This document shows, piece by piece, positions 1 to 8,806 of a stretch of 64,000 bases of DNA. The notes beneath the pieces are model-generated. The model was not told where the DNA came from and searched no databases. It worked only from the letters and a program-made list of their open reading frames with translations. Origin of the DNA: Sporolactobacillus pectinivorans (GTDB lineage Bacteria; Bacillota; Bacilli; Bacillales; Sporolactobacillaceae). The DNA is taken from the NCBI RefSeq assembly GCF_002802965.1, contig NZ_NXGA01000001.1:1944102-2008101 (forward strand), written 5' to 3'. Position numbers and translations under genes: made by a program. Numbering within the stretch: position 1 is the stretch's first letter; the number at the start of each line of letters is the position of its first letter.

Positions 1-1352
1 TCACTTTTCTTGATACCCCCGGCCATGCTGCGTTTACAACAATGCGTGCGCGAGGCGCAGAAATCACTGATATTACCGTGCTTGTGGTTGCAGCTGATGA
101 CGGAGTAATGCCGCAGACGATTGAGGCCATTCATCACGCAAGAGCGGCCAAGGTGCCAATTATTGTTGCAGTCAATAAAATTGATAAACCGAACGCCAAT
201 CCGGATCACGTTATGCAGGAATTATCCGAGCAGGGGCTTGTTCCTGAAGATTGGGGCGGCGACACGATTTTCGTCAAGATCTCTGCCAAAAAGGGTATAG
301 GCATTGATGATCTTCTTGAAATGATTCTGCTTGAAGCAGAAATGGAAGAATATAAAGCCAATCCTGAAAAACCGGCACGCGGTGCGGTCATTGAAGCAGA
401 ACTGGACAAAGGAAAGGGACCGGTTGCGACGCTGCTCATCCAGAATGGCACACTGAGAATCGGCGATTCGATAGTTGTTGGCAATACGTTTGGACGTGTC
501 CGCGCGATGGTAAACGATGTTGGACGCCGTGTTAAGAAAGCAACTCCTTCGACACCTGTTGAGATTACCGGATTGAACAATGTCCCGCAGGCCGGGGATC
601 AGTTTATGGTTTTTGAGGATGAGAAAAAGGCTCGTCAGATCGGCGAAACCCGTGCTGAACGTGCATTGATTACCGAACGGAAGGAAACAACGAGTAAAGT
701 CAGCCTCGATGATCTGTTTGAGAAGATCAAAGAGGGTGAAATGAAAGAAATCAATGTTGTAATTAAAGCCGATGTACAAGGGTCGGTTGAAGCCCTCTCC
801 GGCTCACTTAAAAAAATAGATGTTGATGGAGTTAAAATCAATATTATTCATGAAGGGGTCGGCGGAATCAGCGAGTCGGATATCATTCTTGCCTCTGCTT
901 CCAATGCGATCATCATCGGATTTAACGTACGGCCGGATAATCACGCTAAAGATGTGGCTGAGCAGGAAAAAGTGGATATCAGGCTTTACCGTGTCATTTA
1001 TGATGCAATTGATGAAATGGAAGCGGCTATGAAAGGTATGCTTGATCCCGAGTACACAGAAAAAGTGATCGGGCAGCTGGATGTCCGCACGACATTTAAA
1101 GTATCCAGAATCGGAACAATAGCCGGATGCTATGTCACCGACGGGCTGATTTCGAGAGAAGCAGGTATACGCCTTGTCCGCGATGGGGTTGTCATCTACG
1201 AAGGGCATGTGGATACGCTTAAGCGGTTTAAAGATGATGCCAAAGAAGTGAAAGCAGGATTCGAATGTGGCGTGACGCTGGAAAACTTCAATGACATCAA
1301 AGAGGGCGACACAATGGAAGCTTATGTGATGGAAGAAGTTCAGCCTAAATGA
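1..1352 (+). CDS. infB: Translation initiation factor IF-2, C-terminal part (5' end outside window)
   Basis: IF-2 is the GTPase that places initiator fMet-tRNA on the 30S subunit and promotes subunit joining. The frame is open from base 3, so the gene runs in from upstream. The visible protein opens with the G3 motif DTPGHAAF, followed by NKIDKP (G4) and SAKKGIG (G5), then the beta-barrel domains and the C-terminal fMet-tRNA-binding domain (about 450 residues seen). The true start and the N-terminal region are not in the window. The stop codon overlaps the ATG of ylxP (ATGA), as expected inside the nusA-infB-rbfA operon of Bacillales. Confidence 0.97.
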   Translation, partial: TFLDTPGHAAFTTMRARGAEITDITVLVVAADDGVMPQTIEAIHHARAAKVPIIVAVNKIDKPNANPDHVMQELSEQGLVPEDWGGDTIFVKISAKKGIGIDDLLEMILLEAEMEEYKANPEKPARGAVIEAELDKGKGPVATLLIQNGTLRIGDSIVVGNTFGRVRAMVNDVGRRVKKATPSTPVEITGLNNVPQAGDQFMVFEDEKKARQIGETRAERALITERKETTSKVSLDDLFEKIKEGEMKEINVVIKADVQGSVEALSGSLKKIDVDGVKINIIHEGVGGISESDIILASASNAIIIGFNVRPDNHAKDVAEQEKVDIRLYRVIYDAIDEMEAAMKGMLDPEYTEKVIGQLDVRTTFKVSRIGTIAGCYVTDGLISREAGIRLVRDGVVIYEGHVDTLKRFKDDAKEVKAGFECGVTLENFNDIKEGDTMEAYVMEEVQPK

Positions 1353-1630
1353 TTGTCGGGCTGCTGCAATGTGAATGCCTGTTGTACTCTGCCGAATCAC
1401 TGAAAGATAAACGTTCGGTTGTTCTGAGCATTCTGCGGAAAGCAATGAACAACCATAATCTGTCCGCCAGCGAAACGGCTTATCAGGATTCATGGCAGCG
1501 GACAGCATTGGCCTTTGTTTCAGTCGGAACGTCGCAGGTAGGCGTGGAACGTGAACTGAATCGCGCGCTTGCACTCATTGACAGCCGTCCGGATATTGAA
1601 CGGACAGGAACAACTTATGAATGGTTTTAG
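1349..1630 (+). CDS. ylxP: YlxP family protein (DUF503)
   Basis: A 93-residue DUF503 protein, the usual length for the family. It begins [12 protein letters not shown] and contains the typical SLKDKRSV and ER-N-AL-ID elements. Its biochemical role is not settled; its fixed position between infB and rbfA suggests a link to ribosome biogenesis. The start overlaps the infB stop by four bases, which implies translational coupling. The gap to rbfA is only 17 bases and contains the rbfA Shine-Dalgarno sequence. Confidence 0.9.
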   Translation: MIVGLLQCECLLYSAESLKDKRSVVLSILRKAMNNHNLSASETAYQDSWQRTALAFVSVGTSQVGVERELNRALALIDSRPDIERTGTTYEWF

Positions 1631-1647
1631 AGAAGGAGGGTGACCCC

Positions 1648-1998
1648 ATGGCCAATTTAAGGGTGCATCGCGTCGCCGAGCAGATGAAAAAAGAAATGGG
1701 CGACATTATCGCACATCGGCTCAAAGATCCGCGTGTCGGATTTGTCACAGTGACAGGAGTAGACGTTACCGGCGATCTTCAGGATGCCACGGTTTATGTC
1801 AGTGTTCTTGGTGATGAAGAAAAGAAAGCGGCGACACTTGAAGGGCTGGAAAAAGCCAAGGGCTTTATCAGAAGTGAAATCGGCAAAAGAATTCGTCTCA
1901 GAAAAACCCCTGAAATACAGTTTAAGTTTGATCAGTCTATCGAATACGGAAGCCACATTGACCGTCTCATCAATGATCTGCATCACAGGGATCAGTGA
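1648..1998 (+). CDS. rbfA: 30S ribosome-binding factor A
   Basis: RbfA assists late maturation of the 30S subunit and processing of the 16S rRNA 5' end. The 116-residue product shows the family's KH-like fold signature, with [14 protein letters not shown] near the N-terminus, [16 protein letters not shown] in the middle and [11 protein letters not shown] near the end. An in-frame ATG exists at 1621, but a strong AGAAGGAGGGTGA sits just before the ATG at 1648, and the family begins with MA-LRV-RV. I therefore take 1648 as the start. It is the third gene of the infB operon, followed 61 bases later by truB. Confidence 0.95.
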   Translation: MANLRVHRVAEQMKKEMGDIIAHRLKDPRVGFVTVTGVDVTGDLQDATVYVSVLGDEEKKAATLEGLEKAKGFIRSEIGKRIRLRKTPEIQFKFDQSIEYGSHIDRLINDLHHRDQ

Positions 1999-2059
1999 GG
2001 CCTCGACAATCGTATGATCAATGGAAGTGAAGCAAAATTTATTTAAGGGATGTCTGACC

Positions 2060-2974
2060 ATGGCCGAGTACGATGGACTTTTACCGCTTAATAAACCGCG
2101 GGGGATGACTTCCCACGACTGTATTGCCAGGCTAAGAAAACTGCTGGAATTTCGAAAAATTGGACATACCGGTACACTTGATCCTGAAGTGGACGGCGTT
2201 CTTGTTCTCTGCCTTGGAAAGGCAACAAAAATTGCCCAGTATCTTCTTGATTACGGAAAAGTATATAAGGCCGTTGTCCACCTCGGGAGTTCGACGACAA
2301 CTGAAGACGCTGGCGGTGAAATTATTGAAAGACGGGCCGTCCACACGACAATCGGCCGGGAAGAGCTGAAATCTGTTTTCAAGTCATTTGAAGGCGAGAT
2401 TGAGCAGACTGTCCCGATGTATTCTGCGGTAAAAGTTAATGGGAAGAAATTATATGAATACGCGAGGGCTGGCATTTCGGTAGAGCAGCCTGTTCGCAGG
2501 ATTACTATCTATGCGTTGAAAATTGACGGCAAAGAAGAAACCTTTCAGGAAACTATTCCGTTCAGCGTTTCATGCAGCAAAGGAACGTATATTCGGACGC
2601 TGGCTGTTGATATTGGCCGGAAGCTTGGCTATCCGGCTCATCTGGAGTCACTGACTCGAATCAAAGCGGGTCCTTTCGCTATCGCTGATTGTCTGACTTT
2701 CGAACAGATAGAGAGTAAACTGGCTGAGGGACGGTTTTCTGATTGCCTGCGACCGCTCGAATACGGTCTGAGTCAGATGGATCATTGGACTGTAGACGAT
2801 GATACCGCCGGAAAAGTTCTTCATGGAGCAGTTCTTCATGCACCGGGAAATGTAACAGGAAAAATATTTGCTGTTTTTAACCAGAGAAACTGCTGTTTGG
2901 CAATATATGAACAGCACCCGGAAAAAAGCGGGTTTATCAAACCGAAAAAGGTTCTGGCGAGTAACCCCGAATAG
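2060..2974 (+). CDS. truB: tRNA pseudouridine(55) synthase
   Basis: TruB converts U55 in the T-loop of tRNAs to pseudouridine. The 304-residue product has the normal length, with the catalytic motif HTGTLDPEVDGVL (nucleophilic Asp in TLDP), the YKA-VHLG stretch and the KGTYIRTLA-DIG motif. An open frame extends upstream to 2021. I prefer the ATG at 2060 because AAGGGA lies a few bases before it and the family starts directly before the GLLPLNKP segment. It lies in the infB operon, with ribF downstream. Confidence 0.95.
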   Translation: MAEYDGLLPLNKPRGMTSHDCIARLRKLLEFRKIGHTGTLDPEVDGVLVLCLGKATKIAQYLLDYGKVYKAVVHLGSSTTTEDAGGEIIERRAVHTTIGREELKSVFKSFEGEIEQTVPMYSAVKVNGKKLYEYARAGISVEQPVRRITIYALKIDGKEETFQETIPFSVSCSKGTYIRTLAVDIGRKLGYPAHLESLTRIKAGPFAIADCLTFEQIESKLAEGRFSDCLRPLEYGLSQMDHWTVDDDTAGKVLHGAVLHAPGNVTGKIFAVFNQRNCCLAIYEQHPEKSGFIKPKKVLASNPE

Positions 2975-3020
2975 ACGGCCGGGAGAATCCTGCCAGATTA
3001 TCAGTTCACAGGATTAGAAG

Positions 3021-3980
3021 GTGCCTGCATTGGAAAAGATTTTTTTGGATCAACAGCCTTTTATCGAGAAAAATGACAGCAAAGAAAAAGTAATTGCACT
3101 AGGTTATTTTGACGGCGTGCATCTGGGCCATCGCCAGGTGATCGAAAAAGCGGTCGAGATTGCTTCTGAAAAGGGGCTTGAATCCGCGGTCATGACTTTC
3201 TATCCGCATCCATCTGTTGTTCTTAGCCCGAACAAAGCGCGGGAGGACTGCCTGACGCCGCTTGAAGAGAAAGCTGATCTGATTGAAAAGCTGGGTGTAG
3301 GTCTCTTGGTTTTTGTCCATTTTGATCTTCAGCTCAGCCGGCTTTCCCCGCAAGATTTTGTCGATCATTATCTGATTAAGTTTCACGCTAAACATGTAGT
3401 GGCCGGATATGATTTTACATTTGGCAGAATGGCTGAAGGCAATATGGATAACATAGACCAATTCTCACGCAGTATGTTTAGTTATACAACCGTTCCAAAA
3501 GTTGAAAGGTTTGGCGAAAAAGTGAGTACAACGCATATTCGCCGCCTCATTACGGAGGGAGCGGTGGATGACGCCGCTGTGCTTCTGGGCCGCCCTTACC
3601 AAATTACGGGATCTGTTGGTCACGGTGACCAAAGGGGAAGAACGCTTGGTTTTCCCACTGCCAATGTTGAGACGGATCATCCGTATGTTATGCCGGCGAA
3701 TGGAATTTACGCTGTTCGCATGAACGTTGACGGGGAGTCAATGGATGGTATTTGCAGCATTGGTACACGGCCGACATTTTATCAGCAGAAAGAGGCAAAA
3801 ACGACAGTTGAAGTTTTCTTGCTGAATTTTTCAGGTGATTTATACGGAAAACATGTTACCGTTGACTGGTATAAAAGGCTTCGGAGTGAAATAAAATTTT
3901 CAGGTGCGGATAGGCTAATTGCTCAAATGGAAACAGATAAAAAAGATACAGCTGCTTATTTTAAAAACTTAAAGGAATAG
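3021..3980 (+). CDS. ribF: Bifunctional riboflavin kinase / FAD synthetase
   Basis: This enzyme phosphorylates riboflavin to FMN and adenylylates FMN to FAD. The N-terminal FAD-synthetase domain shows GYFDGVHLGH (nucleotidyl-transferase HxGH), TFYPHPS and GYDFTFGR. The C-terminal flavokinase domain shows GRTLGFPTAN and SIGTRPTF. At about 319 residues it is full length. The start is uncertain: GTG at 3021 (AGGA 7 bases upstream) and TTG at 3030 (GAAGG 8 bases upstream) both fit. It follows truB by 46 bases, as in B. subtilis, where the gene is called ribC. Confidence 0.93.
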   Translation: MPALEKIFLDQQPFIEKNDSKEKVIALGYFDGVHLGHRQVIEKAVEIASEKGLESAVMTFYPHPSVVLSPNKAREDCLTPLEEKADLIEKLGVGLLVFVHFDLQLSRLSPQDFVDHYLIKFHAKHVVAGYDFTFGRMAEGNMDNIDQFSRSMFSYTTVPKVERFGEKVSTTHIRRLITEGAVDDAAVLLGRPYQITGSVGHGDQRGRTLGFPTANVETDHPYVMPANGIYAVRMNVDGESMDGICSIGTRPTFYQQKEAKTTVEVFLLNFSGDLYGKHVTVDWYKRLRSEIKFSGADRLIAQMETDKKDTAAYFKNLKE

Positions 3981-4038
3981 ATTAATAGCGTGTCCCAAAG
4001 TTTTTTGGACGCCATCTATAAAAAAACGGCGGGCTATC

Positions 4039-4067
4039 TTGAATTGCATCGCGAGAACGTGTAAAAT
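4039..4067 (+). promoter_or_regulatory. Candidate sigma-A promoter for rpsO
   Basis: TTGAAT (4039-4044), a 17-base spacer, then TAAAAT (4062-4067). It lies about 115 bases upstream of the rpsO start, leaving a structured leader. Confidence 0.6.
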
Positions 4068-4079
4068 AACGAAGTACAG

Positions 4080-4097
4080 TTAACGGAGTTCCGTTAA
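4080..4097 (+). promoter_or_regulatory. Perfect inverted repeat in the rpsO leader
   Basis: Two 8-base arms (TTAACGGA and TCCGTTAA) are separated by GT, just after the predicted transcription start. S15 is known to regulate its own mRNA leader in several bacteria, so this hairpin and the GC-rich stretch after it (4110-4160) may form part of that control. The assignment to S15 is inference. Confidence 0.35.
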
Positions 4098-4181
4098 AAT
4101 GTATAAGAACCCATGCCCGGCTGCTCGCTCCACCGGCGGCAGCTGCGCTTGCGGGGATTTGAGATAGGGAGGTGAAAGCTG

Positions 4182-4451
4182 ATGGCTTTAACAAAAGAGC
4201 ATAAAACTCAGCTGATTCAGGAATATCAGATGCACGAGAACGACACCGGTTCACCGGAAGTTCAGATTGCCGTTCTGACTGAACAGATTAATGCATTGAA
4301 CGAACATTTGAAGGTCCACAAAAAGGATCATCATTCGCGGCGCGGACTTTTGAAAATGGTTGGTAAGCGTCGTAATTTGCAAAATTACCTGCGTGGTAAA
4401 GATGTTAAGCGATATCGTGATTTGATCAATAAATTGGGTCTGCGTCGATAA
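4182..4451 (+). CDS. rpsO: 30S ribosomal protein S15
   Basis: S15 binds the central domain of 16S rRNA and forms an inter-subunit bridge. The 89-residue product matches the family in length and sequence, including [28 protein letters not shown] and the closing [28 protein letters not shown] sits at a good distance before the ATG. It has its own promoter candidate and a strong terminator directly after it, so it is probably a single-gene unit between ribF and pnp. Confidence 0.97.
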   Translation: MALTKEHKTQLIQEYQMHENDTGSPEVQIAVLTEQINALNEHLKVHKKDHHSRRGLLKMVGKRRNLQNYLRGKDVKRYRDLINKLGLRR

Positions 4452-4462
4452 GAGCGATGGAG

Positions 4463-4487
4463 AAGCGGGAGCATTCCCGCTTTTTTA
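4463..4487 (+). terminator. Intrinsic terminator after rpsO
   Basis: Perfect 8-bp stem AAGCGGGA/TCCCGCTT with the tetraloop GCAT, followed by a T-run. It lies 11 bases after the rpsO stop. Confidence 0.9.
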
Positions 4488-4565
4488 TTAGCCAAATTTA
4501 TATAAGCTGCCTGATCAGAAACAGGCGGTTTTCCAGGCAAAACCGGGAAGAGGTGTGGCATAGAT

Positions 4566-6695
4566 ATGGACCTGCAAAAACATATTTATAAATTGGACTG
4601 GGCGGGAAGGCCGCTGCGTATTGAAATCGGAGAAGTTGCGAAACAGGCGAACGGTGCGGCTTTTGTCTATTATGGCGATACGGCAGTACTTTCAACAGTC
4701 ACTGCGTCCAAGGGACCAAAGGAAGGATCCTTTTTTCCTCTGACCGTTAATTATGAGGAAAGGTCCTATGCTGTCGGAAAGATTCCCGGAGGCTTCATTA
4801 AGAGAGAAGGAAGGCCGAGTGATAAAGCAACACTTTCCGCACGACTGATCGACCGGCCGATCCGTCCTCTGTTTCCTGAAGGTTTCAGAAACGAGGTTCA
4901 GATTGTCAATATGGTGATGAGCCTTGACTTCGATTGTAGTGCACAAATGGCTGCCATGCTTGGTTCATCTATTGCGCTTTCTGTTTCAGATGTACCCTTT
5001 GGCGGACCTATTGCCGGAGTGATCATAGGCAGGATTGACGGAAAATTTATCGTCAATCCGACGGTCGCACAGGCAAAGCAGAGTGATCTTAATCTGACAG
5101 TTGCGGGCACTAAAGAGGCCATAAATATGGTAGAAGCCGGTGCAGACCAGATCCCGGAAGAAGTGATTCTGGACGCCATTCTGTTTGCTCATGAACAAAT
5201 TAAGAAATTGATCGCTTTTGAAGAGCAAATTATTGAGGAAACCGGTAAAGAAAAGATGAAAGCGGTTCTCTTTAAGGCTAGCGACGGGATGGAAGAACGC
5301 ATCCGCACACTTGCGAGTGACAAACTTGACAAAGCTATGCGCACCAAAGAAAAAAAAGCGCGCGAGGCAGCAATCAATGCTGTCAACGATTCTGTGACTG
5401 CTGTTTTTGAAGAAGAGAACAAAAACAGTGAAGAACAGCTTGATCTAGAACTGATTAATGAAGTGCTACATAACATTTTAAAAGAAAGGGTCCGGCGGAT
5501 GATTGTTGTCGAACATCTCCGTCCCGATGGGCGTGCTATCGATGAAATTCGTCCACTTTCAGCGCGTGTCGGCCTGCTTCCCCGGACACATGGATCAGGT
5601 TTGTTTACGCGCGGCCAGACACAGGTGCTCAGTGTCTGTACACTCGCGCCATTGAGCGATGTTCAGACATTGGACGAATTTACAGCCGAAGAATCCAAAC
5701 GCTTTATCCACCATTATAACTTTCCGGGTTTTAGTACGGGCGAAGCAAGGCCTGTAAAATCGCCGGGTCGCCGTGAAATTGGTCACGGCGCTCTGGGCGA
5801 ACGGGCACTTGCACCGGTCATACCCTCTGAGAAAGATTTCCCGTACACGATACGTTGTGTATCGGAAGTGCTGGAATCGAATGGTTCCTCTTCTCAGGCC
5901 AGTATTTGTGGCAGTACACTTGCACTGATGGATGCGGGTGTGCCTATTAAAGCGCCCGTTGCGGGGATTGCCATGGGGCTTGTGAAACATGGCGATGATG
6001 TTGTTGTTCTGACAGATATTCAGGGACTGGAAGATTCTCTTGGCGACATGGACTTTAAGTGTGCCGGGACGGAGGAAGGAGTCACGGCGCTCCAGATGGA
6101 TATTAAGATTTCTGGAGTGACCCGCGATATTCTGGCGCGTGCACTGAATCAGGCAAGAGCCGGGAGAATGAAGATTATGGAGACACTGTTTGACGCGATT
6201 TCTGGACCGCGTCCTCATCTCTCGGCATTTGCGCCGAAAATTATCCAGATGTCGATCAATCCTGCAAAAATTCGCGATGTTATCGGTTCAAATGGAAAAG
6301 TAATCAACAAGATTATCGAAGAAACAGGGGTCAAAATTGACATTCAGCAAGACGGATCAGTGATGATTTTTGCTATTGACGAAGATAATGGTGAGCATGC
6401 GAAACAAATGATTGAAGATCTAACCAGGGAAGTTAAAATGGGTGAGATTTTTACCGGCAAAGTCAAACGAATTGAGAAATTCGGCGCTTTTGTCGGACTG
6501 TTCGGGCATACGGATGGCTTGGTTCATATCTCCGAACTTGATACGAAACGGATTGAAAATGTGGAAGATGTCGTGCGGATCGGCGACGAAATGCGTGTCA
6601 AAGTCATTGATATCGATCATCAGGGGAGAATCAAGCTCTCCAGAAAAATATTGCTGGTTGATTCGCAGACACAAAATGAAACGAACGTGCATTGA
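4566..6695 (+). CDS. pnp: Polyribonucleotide nucleotidyltransferase (PNPase)
   Basis: PNPase degrades RNA 3'-to-5' by phosphorolysis and is a major RNA-decay enzyme. The 709-residue protein has two RNase PH domains (the first with [20 protein letters not shown], the second with [23 protein letters not shown]), a KH domain ([19 protein letters not shown]) and a C-terminal S1 domain ([20 protein letters not shown]). AAGAGGTG precedes the ATG. A terminator follows. In B. subtilis ylxY lies next; here the following gap holds only a dispersed repeat before mlpA. Confidence 0.98.
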   Translation: MDLQKHIYKLDWAGRPLRIEIGEVAKQANGAAFVYYGDTAVLSTVTASKGPKEGSFFPLTVNYEERSYAVGKIPGGFIKREGRPSDKATLSARLIDRPIRPLFPEGFRNEVQIVNMVMSLDFDCSAQMAAMLGSSIALSVSDVPFGGPIAGVIIGRIDGKFIVNPTVAQAKQSDLNLTVAGTKEAINMVEAGADQIPEEVILDAILFAHEQIKKLIAFEEQIIEETGKEKMKAVLFKASDGMEERIRTLASDKLDKAMRTKEKKAREAAINAVNDSVTAVFEEENKNSEEQLDLELINEVLHNILKERVRRMIVVEHLRPDGRAIDEIRPLSARVGLLPRTHGSGLFTRGQTQVLSVCTLAPLSDVQTLDEFTAEESKRFIHHYNFPGFSTGEARPVKSPGRREIGHGALGERALAPVIPSEKDFPYTIRCVSEVLESNGSSSQASICGSTLALMDAGVPIKAPVAGIAMGLVKHGDDVVVLTDIQGLEDSLGDMDFKCAGTEEGVTALQMDIKISGVTRDILARALNQARAGRMKIMETLFDAISGPRPHLSAFAPKIIQMSINPAKIRDVIGSNGKVINKIIEETGVKIDIQQDGSVMIFAIDEDNGEHAKQMIEDLTREVKMGEIFTGKVKRIEKFGAFVGLFGHTDGLVHISELDTKRIENVEDVVRIGDEMRVKVIDIDHQGRIKLSRKILLVDSQTQNETNVH

Positions 6696-6737
6696 AGCAA
6701 TCAATGAAGCAAGAAACTTTTTCATTAGAAAATCTTT

Positions 6738-6763
6738 AAAGCCGGCCGCCAGCCGGTTTTTTT
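6738..6763 (+). terminator. Intrinsic terminator after pnp
   Basis: Stem AAAGCCGGC/GCCGGTTT (with one G-U pair) around a short loop, followed by seven T residues. Confidence 0.85.
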
Positions 6764-6808
6764 GTACTATAAGAAGAAAGTATGATTTTAAGGATTATAG
6801 TGTAATTA

Positions 6809-6998
6809 GCCGGACAGACATCGGCCTTTCGAATAGGAACGTGCATGTCCTGTGCACAACATCGAAGTCACCGCATCCCGCATCCTGCGGAAGTACGTCC
6901 TGTGGCATGTTCGGCATTGGGCACCCCGGGCCGTCACAACTAAGACTCAGTCTGTGCCAGAAGGCTTGACTTTGCCAAGTTTTCTTTATGCCGGACAG
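6809..6998 (+). repeat. Dispersed intergenic repeat, copy 1, with flanking 9-bp direct repeats
   Basis: This noncoding stretch between pnp and mlpA matches 15869-16010. Shared blocks include GTGCAYGTCCTGTGCACAAC, CGAAGTCACC, GGCATGTTC-GCATT, CCGTCAC and a 3' end TTTTCTTTATG. GCCGGACAG occurs on both sides (6809-6817 and 6990-6998), as expected of a target duplication. GTGCA/TGCAC forms a small hairpin. The minus strand can be read as a peptide containing GDFDVVHRTCT, also partly preserved in copy 2, but there is no convincing start or ribosome site, so I treat it as a repeat and not a gene. Confidence 0.7.
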
Positions 6999-7047
6999 TT
7001 TTACACCAATGGATAGGAATAATATGTAAGAAAGCACGGAAATCTAT

Positions 7048-7081
7048 TTGTTTGGTATGCTTTAACGTGCTATAGTATAAT
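7048..7081 (+). promoter_or_regulatory. Candidate promoter for mlpA
   Basis: TTGTTT (7048-7053), a 17-base spacer and TATAGT (7071-7076), overlapping a second possible -10 element TATAAT (7076-7081). It lies about 55 bases before the start. Confidence 0.45.
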
Positions 7082-7131
7082 GTAATTTAGTCGTAGTTTC
7101 ATGGTTTGATAGAAAACAGGAGGATTACCTT

Positions 7132-8367
7132 GTGGTTATAAAACATGTAGCGTCGAATGGTGTTAGAATTTTACTTGAAAAAATACCTTCCGTCCGTTCA
7201 GTCAGCCTGGGAATTTGGGTCGGCACGGGTTCCAGATATGAAAATGAATCAAATAACGGTATCTCACATTTTATTGAACACATGCTCTTTAAGGGAACGG
7301 AAAACCGGACTGCACGTCAGATTGCCGAAGCTTTTGACAGGATCGGCGGGCAGGTTAATGCATTTACTTCAAAGGAATGTACCTGTTATTATGCAAAAGT
7401 CATGGATCGCGATGCCTCTTATGCACTCAGTGTGTTGGCAGATATGTTCTTCCACTCGCGATTTGACAGGACAGATCTTGAGAAGGAAAAACAGGTTATT
7501 GGCGAAGAAATTAAAATGTATGAGGACACACCGGATGATCTGGTTCATGATTTGTTGAGCGCTGCAAGTTTTGCACACCATCCACTTGGCTATCCGATCC
7601 TGGGGACTAAAAAGACACTGGCTGATTTTAGCCCTGAAGATCTTAGAACGCACATGCATACGCATTATACACCGGATAACATTGTCATCTCGATTGCCGG
7701 CAATGCTGATGAACATTTTATTAATGAAGTGGATGAAATATTTTCACAGTATCAGGTGCCCGAAACAGAAGAACGGCAGCCTGCCCCATCTTTCAATCCG
7801 GGAAAAATTGCGCGTCGGAAAGAAACGGAACAGGCGCATATCTGCTTTGGGTTTGAAGGAGTACCGAGCCGCGATGAGGCAATGGTTCCGCTGATGGTCA
7901 TGGACAATGCTTTAGGCGGGGGCATGAGCAGCCGGCTGTTTCAGGAAGTGCGCGAAGAACGCGGGCTTGCCTACTCCATTTTTTCATTTCATACGTCATT
8001 TAAAGACAGTGGCCTGTTGACGGTTTATGGAGGAACTGCCGCCAATAAGATTGAGGAATTAGGTAAGACGATACTGGAGACCATTCATAAAATGATCAGA
8101 AAGGGACTCACGAAGGAAGAACTGGACAGCAGCAAAGCCCAGATTAAGGGCAACATGATCTTTGGGCTTGAAAGCACGAACAGCCTGATGAGCAGGAATG
8201 CGAAGAATGAATTGATTCTAGGCCGTGACCGACCGATTGATGAATTGATTGAAAAAATAGATGCGGTCACGCTGAGTGAGGTGCGCAATGTTGCTAAGAA
8301 AATTTTTGAACGGCCCTATTCGTGTTCCGTGGTCAGTCCGACGGGAAATCTACCGGCCGCAATATAA
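7132..8367 (+). CDS. mlpA: M16 family zinc metalloprotease (MlpA/YmxG-like)
   Basis: A 411-residue peptidase of the pitrilysin/processing-peptidase family. The inverted zinc motif HFIEH is present near residue 46, with the second metal-binding Glu in the EKQVIGEEIKMYED segment. The C-terminal half carries the usual LGGGMSSRLFQEVREERGLAYS motif. GTG at 7132 is preceded by AGGAGGA. In B. subtilis it sits between ylxY and ymxH, next to the dipicolinate genes; both of those neighbours are missing here. Its natural substrate is not known. Confidence 0.92.
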   Translation: MVIKHVASNGVRILLEKIPSVRSVSLGIWVGTGSRYENESNNGISHFIEHMLFKGTENRTARQIAEAFDRIGGQVNAFTSKECTCYYAKVMDRDASYALSVLADMFFHSRFDRTDLEKEKQVIGEEIKMYEDTPDDLVHDLLSAASFAHHPLGYPILGTKKTLADFSPEDLRTHMHTHYTPDNIVISIAGNADEHFINEVDEIFSQYQVPETEERQPAPSFNPGKIARRKETEQAHICFGFEGVPSRDEAMVPLMVMDNALGGGMSSRLFQEVREERGLAYSIFSFHTSFKDSGLLTVYGGTAANKIEELGKTILETIHKMIRKGLTKEELDSSKAQIKGNMIFGLESTNSLMSRNAKNELILGRDRPIDELIEKIDAVTLSEVRNVAKKIFERPYSCSVVSPTGNLPAAI

Positions 8368-8390
8368 ATTCTTTGATCCAATAGCAAGGT

Positions 8391-8420
8391 GCCTGGGGTT
8401 ATTCCCCGGGCTCTTTTTTT
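8391..8420 (+). terminator. Intrinsic terminator after mlpA
   Basis: Stem GCCTGGGG/CCCCGGGC (one G-U pair) with loop TTATT, followed by TCTTTTTTT. Confidence 0.9.
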
Positions 8421-8520
8421 ATACGGCTTTGTTAAACTAATCTGTTGCTTTTCGCTCCATGCGCTCGCTTTCCGCGGGCTCCTCGCTCAATACTTCAGCC
8501 ATATTTATTTTTAAGTGGCG

Positions 8521-8646
8521 AATCAACGCAAAAGTGAAAAAAATCAACAGAAAGCATGCAAGAATCGACAGAACCAATACGAGAATCAACAGAATTCAAG
8601 AAAGAATCAACAGGACTTGAGAAAGAATCGGCACAGCCAGTATCAG
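8521..8646 (+). repeat. Six tandem 21-bp repeats (seven-codon units)
   Basis: Six consecutive 21-base units each start AATC(A/G)(A/G)C, with the rest varying around an A/C/G-rich pattern. The period is a multiple of three, and the plus-strand frame starting GTG at 8515 (77 codons, to 8748) stays open through all of them, giving heptads such as NQQKACK, NRQNQYE, NQQNSRK and NQQDLRK. No Shine-Dalgarno sequence precedes the GTG. It could be the relic of an Asn/Gln-rich small protein or simple repeat expansion. It occupies the place of ymxH between mlpA and dpaA. Confidence 0.7.
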
Positions 8647-8656
8647 CGCCCCTTGA

Positions 8657-8700
8657 GTTCACTCACCAAGAGCTTGGCCGAGCCCAAGTTTTCTTTACGC
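8657..8700 (+). repeat. Partial copy (3' end) of the dispersed intergenic repeat
   Basis: The block CTCACCAAGAGCTTGG...CCCAAGTTTTCTTTACG resembles the 3' ends of the repeats at 6950-6990 and 15975-16010. CTTGG/CCAAG forms a short stem before the T-rich end. Only the last ~45 bases are recognisable. Confidence 0.45.
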
Positions 8701-8712
8701 CCAAAGGTTTTC

Positions 8713-8739
8713 ACACTGGCGGGCGTTTGTCATAACATA
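8713..8739 (+). promoter_or_regulatory. Candidate sigma-K promoter for dpaAB
   Basis: AC at 8713-8714, a 16-base gap, then CATAACATA at 8731-8739, which fits the mother-cell sigma-K pattern (AC, 16-17 bases, CATAnnnTA). The B. subtilis spoVF operon is known to be made in the mother cell under sigma-K, which supports this reading. It lies 67 bases before the dpaA start. Confidence 0.6.
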
Positions 8740-8806
8740 AAGTGTTGAAAGAAAAAAAGGCTATATTTTTATACCATTATTGTAGCCACTCGGAGGGAAA
8801 GTCAAA

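Noticed and set aside
804..1574. 256-codon open frame on the minus strand
   Set aside because: It lies wholly opposite infB and ylxP, has no recognisable motifs, and both plus-strand genes are certain.
5595..6218. 207-codon minus-strand frame
   Set aside because: Antisense shadow of pnp, rich in Arg/His/Cys as expected from reverse reading of a coding region.
6795..7037. 80-codon minus-strand frame with GDFDVVHRTCT, with a counterpart at 15780-16016
   Set aside because: The shared peptide comes from the dispersed repeat itself; starts, ends and surrounding residues differ, and no ribosome site is present. It is treated as a repeat.
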